A program made the position numbers and the translations under genes. DNA of 64,000 nucleotides from Callipepla californica brunnescens (lineage: Eukaryota; Chordata; Aves; Galliformes; Odontophoridae): NCBI GenBank assembly GCA_023055505.1, contig JALIRH010000030.1, positions 7,684,001 through 7,748,000 of the forward strand, written 5' to 3'. Shown piece after piece: positions 1-14,061 of this stretch. Every line of letters starts with the position of its first letter. Position 1 is the stretch's first letter. The notes below the pieces were generated by a model that saw only the letters and a program-made list of their open reading frames with translations, had not been told where the DNA came from and made no database searches.

Positions 1-3000
1 ATAGGTATCAATGGGGCCATAGAAGTCAGTGGGGCCATAGGGATCAATGGGACCATAGGGAACAATGGGGCAATAGGAATCAATGGGGCCTTAGGGATCA
101 GTGGGGCCACAGCGAACAATGGGGCCACAAAAATCAATGGGGCCGTAGGAATTAAAGGGACTATAGGGATCAAAGGGGCCATAGGGATCAACGGGGCCAT
201 AGAACTCAATGGGGCCTTCGAACACTATGGGGCCATAGGGATCAATGGGGCAATAGGGATAAATGGAGCCATAGAACTCAAAGGGGCCTTAGGTACTAAT
301 GGGGCCATATGTATCAAATGGGCCACAGATCTCAATGGGGCGATAGGAATCAATTGTGGCCATAAAAATCAATGGGGCCACAGGAATCCATGGGACCAAA
401 GGGATCAATGGGGCCATAGGAATCAATGGAGCCATAGGGATCAAAGGGGCCATAGAACTCAATGGGGCCTTAGAACTCAATGGGGCCATAGGGATCAATG
501 GGGCCATAGAACTCCATGGGGCCATAGGAATCAATGGGGCCAAAGGAATCAATAGGGCCATAGGAATCAATGGGGCCATAGTCATCAATGGGGCCATAGG
601 GATCAAAGGGGCCATAGAACTCAATGGGGCCTTAGAGCTCGATAAGGCCATAGGGATCAATGTGGCTATAGGGATCAATGGAGCCATAGAACTCAATGGG
701 GTCTAAGAGATCAATGGGGCCATAGGGATCAAATGGGCCATAGAACTCAATGGGGCCATACGTATCAGTGTGGCTATAGAACTCAATGGGGCCATTGGAA
801 TCAATGGGGCCATAGGAATCAAAGGGGCCATAGAACTCAATGGGGCCATAGAAATACATGGAGCCATAGAAAATCAAGGGTCCATAGGGATCAATGGGGC
901 CATAAGGATCAATGGGGCCATAGGAATCAATGGGACCATAGGGATCAATGGCACCATAGGAATCAAAGGGGCCATAGGAATCAGAGTGGGCATAGGGATC
1001 AATGGGGCCACAGGAATCAATGGAGGCATAGAAAATCAATGGGTCATAGGGATCAATGTGGCCATAGGGATTAATGGGACCATAGGAACTCAAAGGGGCC
1101 ATAGGGATCAATGGCACCATAGGAATCAATGGGTCCATATGAATCAGAGGGGCCATAGGGATCAATGGGTCCATAGGAATCAATGGGGCCACAGGAATCA
1201 ATGGGGACATAGGAGTCAATGGGGACATAGGGATCAATGGGGCCATAGGGATCAATATGGCCATAGGAATTCATGCGGCCATAGAAATCAAAGGGGCAAT
1301 AGGGATCAATGAAGCCATAGGGATCAATGGGGCCATAGGGATTAATGGGGCCATAGGAATCAATTGGGCCATAAAGATGAATGGGGCCATAGGGATCAAT
1401 GGAACCATAGGGATCAATGGGGCCATAGGAATCAATGGGGCCATAGGAATCAGTGGGGCCATAGAACTCAATGGGGCCATAGGGATCAATGGGGCAATAG
1501 GGATCAAAAGAGCCATAGGAATCAATGGGACCTTAGGAATCAGTGGGGCCATAGAACTCAATGGCGCCATAGGGATCAACGGGGCCTTAGGAATCAATGT
1601 GGCCATCGGAATCAATGGGGCCATAGGGATCAATTGGGCCAAAGAACTCAATGGGGCCATAGGGATCAATGGGGCCATAGAACTCAATGTGGACATCGGG
1701 ATCGATGGGGCTATAGGAATCAATTGGGCCATAGGAATCAATGGGGCCATAGGAATCAATGGGGCCATAGGGATCAATGTGACAATAGGAATCAATGGGG
1801 CCATAGAACTCAAAGGGGCCATAGAGAAAAATGGGACCATAAAGATCAATGGGGCCATAGGAATCAAAAGGGCCATAGGGATCAATAGGGCCATACAAAT
1901 CACTGGGGCCTTCGAACAGTATGGGGCCATAGGGATCAATGGGGCCATAGGGATCAAATGGGCCATAGAACTCAATGGGGCCATAGGAATCAATGTGGCC
2001 ATAGAACTCATTGGGGCCATAAAAATCAATGGGGCCACAGGAATCCATGGGACCCAATGGATCAATGGGGCCATAGGAATTAATGGAGCCATACAAAATC
2101 AATGGTGCCATAGGGATCAATGGGGCCATAGGGATCAATGGGACCGTAGGAATCAATGGGGCCATAGAACTCAATGGGGCCATAGGAATCAATGGGGCCA
2201 TAGGAATCAATGAGGCCATATGAATCAATGGGGCCATAGTCATCAATGGGGCCATAGAACTCAATGGGGCCATAGGGATCAATGGGGCCATAGGAATCAA
2301 TGGGGCCATATGGATCAATGGGGCCATAGGAATTAATGGAGCCATACAAAATCAATGGTGCCATAGGGATCAATGGGGCAATAGGGATCAATGGGACCGT
2401 AGGAATCAATGGGGCCATAGAACTCAATGGGGCCATAGGAATCAATGGGGCCATAGGAATCAATGGGGCCATATGAATCAATGGGGCCATAGTCATCAAT
2501 GGGGCCATAGAACTCAATGGGGCCATAGGGATCAAAGGGGCCATAGGAATCAGTGGGGCCATATGGATCAATGGGGCCATAGGAATCAGTGGGGCCATAG
2601 GAATCAATGGGGCCATAGTCATCAATTGGGCCATAGAACTCAATGGGGCCATAGGGATCAATGGGGCCATAGAAATCAATGGGGCCATAGAAATCAAAGG
2701 GGCCATAGGGATCAATGGGGCTATAGGGATCAATGGAGCCATAGAACTCAATGGTGCCTTAGAGATCAATGGGGCCATAGGGATCAAATGGGCCAAAGAA
2801 ATCAATGGGGCCATAGGAATCAGTGTGGATATAGTACTCAGTGGGGCCATAGGAATCAATGGGGCCATAGGAATCAATGGGGCCAAGGGAATCAATGGGG
2901 TTGTAGTCATCAATGGGGCCATAGAACTCAATGGGGCCATAGGGATCAATGGGTCCATAGGGATTAAAGGGGTCATAGAACTCAATGGAGCCTATGAACT

Positions 3001-4969
3001 CAATGGGGTCATAGGGATCAATGGGGCTATAGGGATCAATGGAGCCATAGAACTCAATGGGGCCTTAGAGATCAGTGGGGCCATAGCAATCAATGGGGCC
3101 ATAGGAATCAATTGGGCCATAGGGATCAATTGGGCCAAAGAACTCAATAGGGCCTTAGGCATTAATGGGGAGATAGGGATCAATTGGGCCAAAGAGCTCA
3201 ATGGGGCAATAAGAATCAATGTGGCCATAGGATTCAATCTGGCCATAGGAATCAATGGGGCTATAAAGATCAATGGAGCCATAGAACTCAATGGGGTCTA
3301 AGAGATCAATGGGGCCATAGGTATCAAATGTGCCATAGAACTCAAAGAGGCCATAGGAATCAGTGTGGCTATAGAACACAATGTGGCCATAGGAATCAAT
3401 GGGGCCATAGGAATCAATGGGGCCATAGAACTCAATGGGGCCATAGGAATCAATGGGGCCATAGGAATCAGTGGGGCTAAAGGGATCAATTGGGCCAAGG
3501 AACTCAATGGGGCCATAGGGATCACAGTGGCCATAGAACTCAATGTGGACATAGGGATAGATGGGGCTATAGGAATCAATGGGGCCTTAGGAATCAATGG
3601 GGCCATAGGGATCAATGTGACCATAGGAATCAATGGGGCCATAGAACTCAAAGGGGCCATAGGGATCAATGGGACCATAGGAATCAATGGGGACATTAAA
3701 CTCAGAGGGGCCATAGGGATCAATGGGGCCATAGGGAACAATGGGGCCACAAAAATCAATGGGGCCGTAGGAATTAAAAGGACTATAGGGATCAATGGGT
3801 CCATAGGGATCAACCGGGCCATAGGATTCTATGGGGTCATAGGAATCAATGGGGCCATAAGGATTAATGAGGCCACAAGGATCAATGGGGACACAACGAT
3901 CAATGGGACCATAGTAATCAAGGTGGCCATAGAGATCAATGGGACCATAGGGATCAATGGGGCCATAGGAATCAAAGGGGCCATAGGGATCAATGGGGCC
4001 ATAGAACCTAATGGGGACTTTGAACACTATGGGGCCATAGGGAACAATGGGGCATTAGGGATCAAATGGGCCATAGAACTCAATGGGGCCATAGGAATCA
4101 ATGTGGCCATAGAACTCATTGGGGCCATAAAAATCAATGGGGCCACTGGAATCAATGGGACCAGAGGGATCAAGGGGGCCATAGGAATCAATGGAGCCTT
4201 AGAAAATCAATGGGGCCATAGGGATCAATAAGGCCACAGGGATCAATGGGCCCATAGGAATCAATGGGGCCATAGTGATTAATGGGACCATAGGAATCAA
4301 TGGGGCCATAGGAATCAGTGGAGCCATTGGGATCAATGGGGCCACAGGAATCAATGGGGTCATACGGATCAATGGGGCCATAAGGATCAATGGGGCCATA
4401 GGGATCAATGGGGCCATAGGGATCAATGGGGCACAGGTATCAATGGGGCCATAGGAATAAATAAGTCCATAGGAATCAATGGCGCTGTAGGGATCAGTGG
4501 GGCCATAGGAATCAGTGGGACCATAGGGATCAGTGGGGACTTAGGAAACAATGGGGCCATAAGGATCAATGGGGCCATAGGGATCGATGGGGCCATAGAA
4601 CTCAATGGGGCCATAGAACACAATGGGACCATAGGAATCTACGGGGCCATAGGAATATATGGGGCCATGGGGATAAATCGGGCCATAGGGATCACTGGGA
4701 CCATAGGAATCAGTGGGGCCATAGAACTCAATGGGGCCATAGGGATCAGTGGGGCCATAGGAATCAAAGGGGCCATAGGAATCAATGTGGCCATAGAACT
4801 ACATGTTCCATAGGGATCAATGGGGCCATAGGGATCGATGGGGCCATAGAACTCAATGGGGCCATAGAACACAATGGGAGCATAGGAATCTACGGGGTGA
4901 TAGGAATATATGGGGCCATGGGGATAAATCGGGCCATAGGGATCAATGGGACGATAGGAATCAGTGGGG

Positions 4970-6100
4970 CCATAGAACTCAATGGGGCCATAGGGATCAG
5001 TGGGGCCATAGGAATCAAAGGGGCCATAGGAATCAATGTGGCCATAGAACTACATGTTCCATAGGGATCAATGGGGCCATAGGGATCAATGGGGCCATAG
5101 AACTCAATGTGGTCATAGGAATCAATGGGGCCTTAGGCATCAATGGGGCCTTAGGGATCAGTGGGGCCATAGGGATCAATGGGGCCATAGGGATTGATGG
5201 GGCCATAGGGATCGATGGGGCCATAGAACTCCAAGTGTCCATAGGGATCAATGGGGCCATAGGAATCAATAGGGCCATAGTAATCAATGTGGCCATAGAA
5301 CTACAAGGGGCCATAGGGATCAATGTGGCCATAAAGATCAATGTGGCCATAGGGATCGATGGGGCCCTAGGAATCAATGGGGCCATAGGAATCAAAGGGG
5401 CCAAAGGAATCAATGGGGCCATAGGAATCAATGGGGCCATAGGGATCAATGGGACCATAGAAATCAATGGGGCCATAGGGATCAATGGCACCATAGGAAT
5501 CAATGGGGCCATAAGAATCAGTGGAGCCATAGGGATCAATGGGGCCACAGGAGTCAATGGGGCCACAGGAATCAATGGGGCCATAGGAATCAATGGGGCC
5601 ATAGGGATCAATGGGGCCATAGGGATCAATAAGGCCATAGTAATTCATGCGGCCATAGAACTCAATGGAGCAATAGGGATCAATGAAGCCATAGGGATCA
5701 ATGGGGCCATAGGGATCAATGGGGCCATAGGAATGAATGGGGCCATAAAGATCAATGGGGCCAGAGGGATCAATGGAAGCATAGGGATCAATGGCGCCAT
5801 AGGAATCAATGGGGCCATAGGAATCAGTGGGACCTTCGAACTCAATGGGGCCATAGGAATCAATGGGGCCATAAGGATCAATGAGGCCATAAGGATCAAT
5901 GTGGCCTTAGGGATCAATGGGGCCATAGGGATCAATGGGGCCACAGCGATCAATGGGGCCACAAAAATCAATGGGGCCATAGGAATTAAATTTAATATAG
6001 GGATCAATGGTGCCATAGGGATCAATGGGGCCATAAAAATCAATGGGGCCACAGGAATCCATGGGACCAAAGGGATCAATGGGGCCATAGGAATCAATGG
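4970..6100. repeat. Higher-order block B1 (partner 20,220-21,350)
   Basis: About 1.13 kb matching 20,220-21,350 with a constant offset of 15,250 bp and only a few substitutions. A diagnostic AT-rich unit variant, GAATTAAATTTAATATAGGG, occurs at about 5,984 and again at about 21,234. At the right edge the copies part: the left copy continues with a GGAGCC unit, the right copy with a GGATCC unit shared with 8,815. Confidence 0.88.
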
Positions 6101-7432
6101 AGCCATAGAAAATCAATGGGGCCATAAAGATCGATGGGGCCCTAGGAATCAATGTGGCCTTAGGGATCAATGGGGCCTTAGGAATCAATGGGGCCATAGA
6201 AATCAATGGGGCTAAAGGGATCAAAGTGGCCATAGAACTCAATGGGGCCTTAAAACTCAATGGGGCCATAGGGATCAATGGGGCAATAGGGATCAATGGA
6301 GCCATAGAACTCAATGGTGCCTTAGAGATCAATGGGGCCATAGGGATCAAATGGGCCATAGAACTCAAAGGGCCTTAGGGACTATTGGGGTCATAGGAAT
6401 CAATGAGGCCATAGAACTAAATGGGGCCATAGGAATCAATGTGGCCATAGAACTCATTGTGGCCATAAAAATCAATGTGGCCATAGGAATCAATGTGACC
6501 ATAGGAATCAATGGGGCCATAGGAATCAGTGGGGCCATAGGGATCAATGGGGCCACAGGAATCAATGGGGTCATACGAATCAATGGGGCCATAGGGATCA
6601 AATGGGCCATAGAACTAAATGGGGCCATAGGAATCAGTGTGGCTATAGAACTCAAAGGGGCCAAAGGAATCACTGGGGCCATAGGGATCAATGGAACTAT
6701 AGGGATCAATGGGGCCATAGGAATCAATGGGACCATAGGAATCAATGGGGCCATAGGAATCAGTGGGGCCATAGGTATCAATGGGGCCATAGGGATCAAT
6801 GAGGCCATAGGAATCAATGGGGCCATAGGAATCAGTTGGTCCATAGAACTCAAAGGGGCCATAGAACACATTGGGCCATAGGGATCAATGGGGCCATAGG
6901 GATGAATGGGGCCATCGGGATCAATGGGGCCATAGAACTCACTGGGGCCATAGGAATGAATGGGGTCACAGGAATCAATGTGGCCATAGGAATCAAAGGC
7001 ATCATAGGGATCAAAGGGGCCATAGGAATCAATGGGGACATAGGAATCAATGGTGACATAGGGATCTATGGGGCCACCACGATCAATGGGACCATAGGAA
7101 TCAAAGGGGCCCTAGAACTCAATGTGGCCATAGAACACAATGGGACCATAGGAATCTACGGGGCCATAGGAATATATGGGGCCATGGGGATAAATCGGGC
7201 CATAGGGATAAATGGGACCATAGGAATCAGTGGGGCCATAGAACTCAAAGGGGCCATAGGGATCAGTGGGGCCATAGGAATCAAAGGGGCCATAGGAATC
7301 AATGTGGCCATAGAACTACATGTTCCATAGGGATCAATGGGGCCATAGGGATCAATGGGGCCATAGAACTCAATGGGGCCATAGGAATCAATGGGGCCAT
7401 AGGAATCAATGAGGCCATAGGGATCAATGGGG

Positions 7433-10400
7433 CCATAGGAATCAATGGGGCCAAAGGAATCAATGGGGCCATAGGAATCAATGGGGCCATAGGAATCAAT
7501 GGGGCCATAGTCATCAATGGGGCCATAGAACTCAATGGGGCCATAGGGATCAATGGGGCCATAGGAATCAAAGGGGCCATAGAAATCAATGGGGCCATAG
7601 GGATCAATGGGACCACAGGAATCAGAGGGGCCATAGGAATCAATATGGCCATAGAAATCAATGGGGCCATAGAACTCAACGGGGCCATAGAACTCAATGG
7701 GGCCATAGGGATCAAAGGAACCATAGGAATTAATGGGGCCATTGGAATCAATGGGGCCATAGGAATCAATGGGACCATAGGAATCAATGGGGCCATAGTA
7801 ATCAATGGGGCCATAGGGATCAATAGGACCATAGGAATCAAAGTGTCCATAGGGATCAAATGGGCCACAGAGATCAATGGGACCATAGGAATCAATGGCG
7901 CCATAGAACTCAATGGGTCTTTAGGAATCAATGGGGCCTTAGGAATCAATGGGGCCTTAGGAATCAATGGGGTCATAGAACTCAATGGGGCCGTAGGGAT
8001 TAATGGGACCTTAGGAATCAATTTGGACATTGGTATCAATGGGGCCATAGGGATCAATGGGGCCATAGGGATCAATGGGGCCATAGGGATCAATGGGGCC
8101 ATAGGGATCAATGGGGCCATAGGGATCAATGGGGCCATAGAACTCAATGGGGCCATAGAACTCAAAGGGGCCATAAAAATCAAAGGGACCCTAGGACTCA
8201 ATGGGGCCATAGAACTCAATGGGGCCATAGGGATCAATGGGGCCATAGGGATCAATAAGGGCATAGGAATCCATGCGGCCTTAGAACTCAAAGGGGCTAT
8301 GGGGATAAATGGGGCCTTAGGGATCCATGGGGCGATAGGGATCCATGAGGCCATAGGGATCAATGGGAACACAGGGAACAACGGGACCATAGGAATCAGT
8401 GGGGCCATAGGAATCAGTGGGGCCATAGAAATCAATGGGGCCATAGTAATCAATGGGGCCATAGGAATCCGTAGGGCCATAGGGATCAATGGGGCCATAG
8501 GAATCAATCGGGCCATAGGAATCCGTGGGGCCATAGGGATCAATGGAGCCATAGGAATCCGTGGGGCCATAGGGATCAATGGGGCCATAGGAATCAAAGG
8601 GGCCATAGGGATCAATGGGGTCATAGAACTCAATGTGGCCTTCGAACACTATGGGGCCATAGGGATCAATGGGGCCATAGGGATCAAATGGGCCATAGAA
8701 CTCAATGGGGCCATAGGAATCAATGTGGCCATAGAACTCATTGGGGCCATAAAAATCAATGGGGCCACAAGAATCCATGGGACCAAAGGGATCAATGGGG
8801 CCATAGGAATCAAAGGATCCATAGAAAATCAATGGGGCCACAGGGATCAATGGGGCCATAGAACTCAATGGGGCCATAGGAATCAATGGGGCCATAGGAA
8901 TCAATGAGGCCATAGGGATCAATGGGGCCATAGGAATCAATGGGGCCAAAGGAATCAATGGGGCCATAGGAATCAATGGGGCCATAAGAATCAATGGGGC
9001 CATAGTCATCAATGGGGCCATAGAACTCAATGGGCCCATAGGGATCAATGGGGCCATAGGAATCAAAGGGGCCATAGAAATCAATGGGGCCATAGGGATC
9101 AAAGGGGCCATAGAACTCAATGGGGCCTTAGAACTCAATGGGGCCATAGGGATCAATGGGGCTATAGGGATCAATGGAGCCATAGAACTCAATGGTGCCT
9201 TAGAGATCAATGGGGCCATAGGGATCAAATGGGCCATAGAACTCAAAGGGCCTTAGGGACTATTGGGGTCATAGGAATCAATGAGGCCATAGAACTAAAT
9301 GGGGCCATAGGAATCAATGTGGCCATAGAACTCATTGTGGCCATAAAAATCAATGTGGCCATAGGAATCAATGTGACCATAGGAATCAATGGGGCCATAG
9401 GAATCAGTGGGGCCATAGGGATCAATGGGGCCACAGGAATCAATGGGGTCATACGAATCAATGGGGCCATAGGGATCAAAGGGGCCATAGAACTCCAAGG
9501 GCCTTAGGGACTAATGGGGTCATAGGCATCAGTGAGGCCATAGAACTAAATGGGGCCATAGGAATCAATGTGGCCATAGAACTCATTGTGGCCATAAAAA
9601 TCAATGTGGCCATAGGAATCAATGTGACCATAGGAATCAATGGGGCCATAGGAATCAGTGGGGCCATAGGGATCAATGGGGCCACAGGAATCAATGGGGT
9701 CATACGAATCAATGGGGACATAAGGATCAAAGGGGCCATAGGGATCAATGGGGCCATAGGGATCAATGGGGCACAGGTATCAATGGGGCCATAGTAATCA
9801 AAGGCATCATAGGGATCAAAGGGGCCATAGGAATCAATAAGTCCATAGGAATCAATGGCGCTGTAGGGATCAGTGTGGCCATAGGAATCAGTGGGGCCAT
9901 AGGAATCAGTGGGACCATAGGGATCAGTGGAGCCTTAAGAAACAATGGGGCCATAAGGATCAATGGGGCCATAGGGATCGATGGGGCCATAGAACTCAAT
10001 GGGGCCATAGAACACAATGGGACCATAGGGATCAATGGGGCCTCAGGAATCAATGGGGCCTTAGGGATCAATGGGAACATAAAATTCAATGGGGCCTTAG
10101 AACTCAATGAGGCCATAGGAATCAATGGGGCCATAGAACTCAAAGGGGCCATAGAACACATTGGGCCATAGGGATCAATGGGGCCATAGGGATGAATGGG
10201 GCCATCGGGATCAATGGGGCCATAGAACTCACTGGGGCCATAGGAATGAATGGGGTCACAGGAATCAATGTGGCCATAGTAATCAAAGGCATCATAGGGA
10301 TCAAAGGGGCCATAGGAATCAATGGGGACATAGGAATCAATGGTGACATAGGGATCTATGGGGCCACCACGATCAATGGGACCATAGGAATCAACGGGGC

Positions 10401-10980
10401 CCTAGAATTCAATGTGGCCATAGAACATAATGGGACCATAGGAATCTACGGGGCCATAGGAATATATGGGGCCATGGGGATAAATCGGGCCATAGGGATC
10501 AATGGGACCATAGGAATCAGTGGGGCCATAGAACTCAAAGGGGCCATAGGGATCAGTGGGGCCATAGGAATCAAAGGGGCCATAGGAATCAATGTGGCCA
10601 TAGAACTACATGTTCCATAGGGATCAATGGGGCCATAGGGATCAATGGGGCCATAAAACTCAGTGTGGTCATAGGAATCAATGTGGCCCTAGGAATCAAT
10701 GGGGCCTTAGGGATCATTGGGGCCATAGGGATCAATGGGGCCATAGGGATCGATGGGGCCCTAGGAATCAATGTGGCCAAAGGAATCAAAGTGGCCAAAG
10801 GAATCAATGGGTCCATAGGAATCAATGGAGCCATAGTCATCAATGGCGCCATTGAACTACAAGGGGCCATAGGGATCAATGGGGCCATAAAGATCAATGT
10901 GGCCGTAGGAATCAGTGGGGCCATAGGAATCAATGGGGCCGTAGAATTCAATGGGGCCATAGGAATCAATGGAGCCATAT
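7433..10980. repeat. Higher-order block C1 (partner about 12,540-16,000)
   Basis: About 3.5 kb that reappears near 12,540-16,000. The offset changes in steps: 5,107 bp before about 8,090, 5,053-5,054 bp after it, and 5,018 bp beyond about 9,800. The first step is a net loss of three 18-bp units (54 bp) in the right copy within a run of perfect units at 8,041-8,130. The last step of 36 bp is two units. Length change by whole units is typical of unequal exchange or replication slippage. Confidence 0.82.
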
Positions 10981-13900
10981 AAAATCAATGGGCCATAGGG
11001 ATCAATGGGGCCATAGGGATCAATGGGACCATAGAAATCAATGGGGCCATAGGGATCAATGGCACCATAGGAATCAATGGGGCCATAAGAATCAGTGGGG
11101 CCATAGTGATCAATGGGGCCACAGGAATCAATGGGTCCATAGGAATCAGTGGGGCCATAGTGATCAATGGGGCCACAGGAATCATTGGAGCCACAGGAAT
11201 CAATGGGGCCATAGGAATCAAGGTAGCCATAGAACTCAATGGGGCCATTGGGATAAATGGTGCCACAGCGATCAATGGGGCCGTAGGAATCAATGGAGCC
11301 ATAGAAAATCAATGGGGCCATAGGGATCAATGGGGTATTAGGGATCAATGGGGCCATAGAACTCAATGTGGCCATAGGGATCAATGGGGCCATAGTCATC
11401 AAAGGGGCCATAGAACTCAATGGGGCCATAGGGATCTATGGGGCCTTAGGAATCAATGGGGCCTTAGGAATCAATGGGGCCATAGGGATCAAAGCGGCCA
11501 GAGAACTCAATGGGGCCTTAGAATTCAATGGGGCCATAGGGATCAATGGGGCTATAGGGATCAATGGTGCCATAGAACTCAATGGGGCCTTGGAGATCAA
11601 TGGGGCCATAGTGATCAAAGGCAAAAAAAGGGATCAAAGGGGCCATAGGAATCAAAGGGGCCATAGGAATCAATGGGGACATAGGGATCTATGGGGCCAG
11701 AACGATCAATGGGACCATAGGAATTAATGGGGCCATAGAAGTCAATGTGGCCATAGAACACAATGGGACCATAGGAATCTACGGGGCCATAGGAATCAAT
11801 GGGGCCATAGGGTTCAATGGGGCCTTAGGGATCAATGGGGCCATAGAGATAAATGGGGCCATAGGGATCAAGGGGACATAGGGATCAATGGGGCCACAGG
11901 AATAAATGGGACCATTGGAATCAGTGGGGCCATAGAAATCAATAGGGCCATAGGGATCAGTGGGGCCATAGGAATCAATGGGGCCATAGGAATCAATGTG
12001 GCCATAGAACTACATGGGGCCATAGGGATCAATGGGGCCATAGAACTCAATGTGGCCATAGGAATCAATGGGGCCATAGGAATCAATGGGGCCTTAGGTA
12101 TCAATGGGGCCATAGGGATCAATGGGGCCATAGGGATCGATGGGGCCATAGAACTCAAAGGGGCCATAGGGATCAATGGGGCCTAGAACTCAATGGGGCC
12201 ATAGAACTCAAAGGGCCCATATGAATCAATGGGACCATAGGAATCAATGGGGCCTAAGAATCCATGGCGCCATAGGAATCCATGGGGCAATAGGGATCCA
12301 TGGGGCCATCGGGATCCATGGGGCCATCGGGATCCATGGGGCCATAGGAATCAATGTGGACAATGAACTGAGAGGGGCCATAAAAATCAATGGGACCATA
12401 GGAATCAATGGGGCCATAGGGATCAATGGAGCCAAAGAACTCAAAAAAGCCATAGAACTCAACGGGGCCATGGGGATCAATGGGGCCATAGGGATCAATT
12501 GTGCCATAGAACTCAATGGGGCCATAGAAGTCAGTGGGGCCATAGGAATCAATGGGGCCAAAGGAATCAATGGGGCCATAGGAATCAATGGGGCCATAGG
12601 AATCAATGGGGCCATAGTCATCAATGGGGCCATAGAACTCAATGGGGCCATAGGGATCAATGGGGCCATAGGAATCAAAGGGGCCATAGAAATCAATGGG
12701 GCCATAGGGATCAATGGGACCACAGGAATCAGAGGGGCCATAGGAATCAATATGGCCATAGAAATCAATGGGGCCATAGAACTCAATGGGGCCATAGAAC
12801 TCAATGGGGCCATAGGGATCAAAGGGACCATAGGAATTAATGGGGCCATTGGAATCAATGGGGCCATAGGAATCAATGGGACCATAGGAATCAATGGGGC
12901 CATAGTAATCAATGGGGCCATAGGGATCAATAGGACCATAGGAATCAAAGTGTCCATAGGGATCAAATGGGCCACAGAGATCAATGGGACCATAGGAATC
13001 AATGGCGCCATAGAACTCAATGGGTCTTTAGGAATCAATGGGGCCTTAGGAATCAATGGGGCCTTAGGAATCAATGGGGTCATAGAACTCAATGGGGCCG
13101 TAGGGATTAATGGGAACTTAGGAATCAATTTGGACATTGGTATCAATGGGGCCATAGGGATCAATGGGGCCATAGGGATCAATTGGGCCATAGAACTCAA
13201 TGGGGCCATAGAACTCAAAGGGGCCATAAAAATCAAAGGGACCCTAGGACTCAATGGGGCCATAGAACTCAATGGGGCCATAGGGATCAATGGGGCCATA
13301 GGGATCAATAAGGGCATAGGAATCCATGCGGCCTTAGAACTCAAAGGGGCTATGGGGATAAATGGGGCCTTAGGGATCCATGGGGCGATAGGGATCCATG
13401 AGGCCATAGGGATCAATGGGAACACAGGGAACAACGGGACCATAGGAATCAGTGGGGCCTTAGGAATCAGTGGGGCCATAGAAATCAATGGGGCCATAGT
13501 AATCAATGGGGCCATAGGAATCCGTAGGGCCATAGGGATCAATGGGGCCATAGGAATCAATCGGGCCATAGGAATCCGTGGGGCCATAGGGATCAATGGA
13601 GCCATAGGAATCCGTGGGGCCATAGGGATCAATGGGGCCATAGGAATCAAAGGGGCCATAGGGATCAATGGGGTCATAGAACTCAATGTGGCCTTCGAAC
13701 ACTATGGGGCCATAGGGATCAATGGGGCCATAGGGATCAAATGGGCCATAGAACTCAATGGGGCCATAGGAATCAATGTGGCCATAGAACTCATTGGGGC
13801 CATAAAAATCAATGGGGCCACAAGAATCCATGGGACCAAAGGGATCAATGGGGCCATAGGAATCAAAGGATCCATAGAAAATCAATGGGGCCACAGGGAT

Positions 13901-14061
13901 CAATGGGGCCATAGAACTCAATGGGGCCATAGGAATCAATGTGGCCATAGAACTCATTGGGGCCATAAAAATCAATGGGGCCACAAGAATCCATGGGACC
14001 AAAGGGATCAATGGGGCCATAGGAATCAAAGGATCCATAGAAAATCAATGGGGCCACAGGG

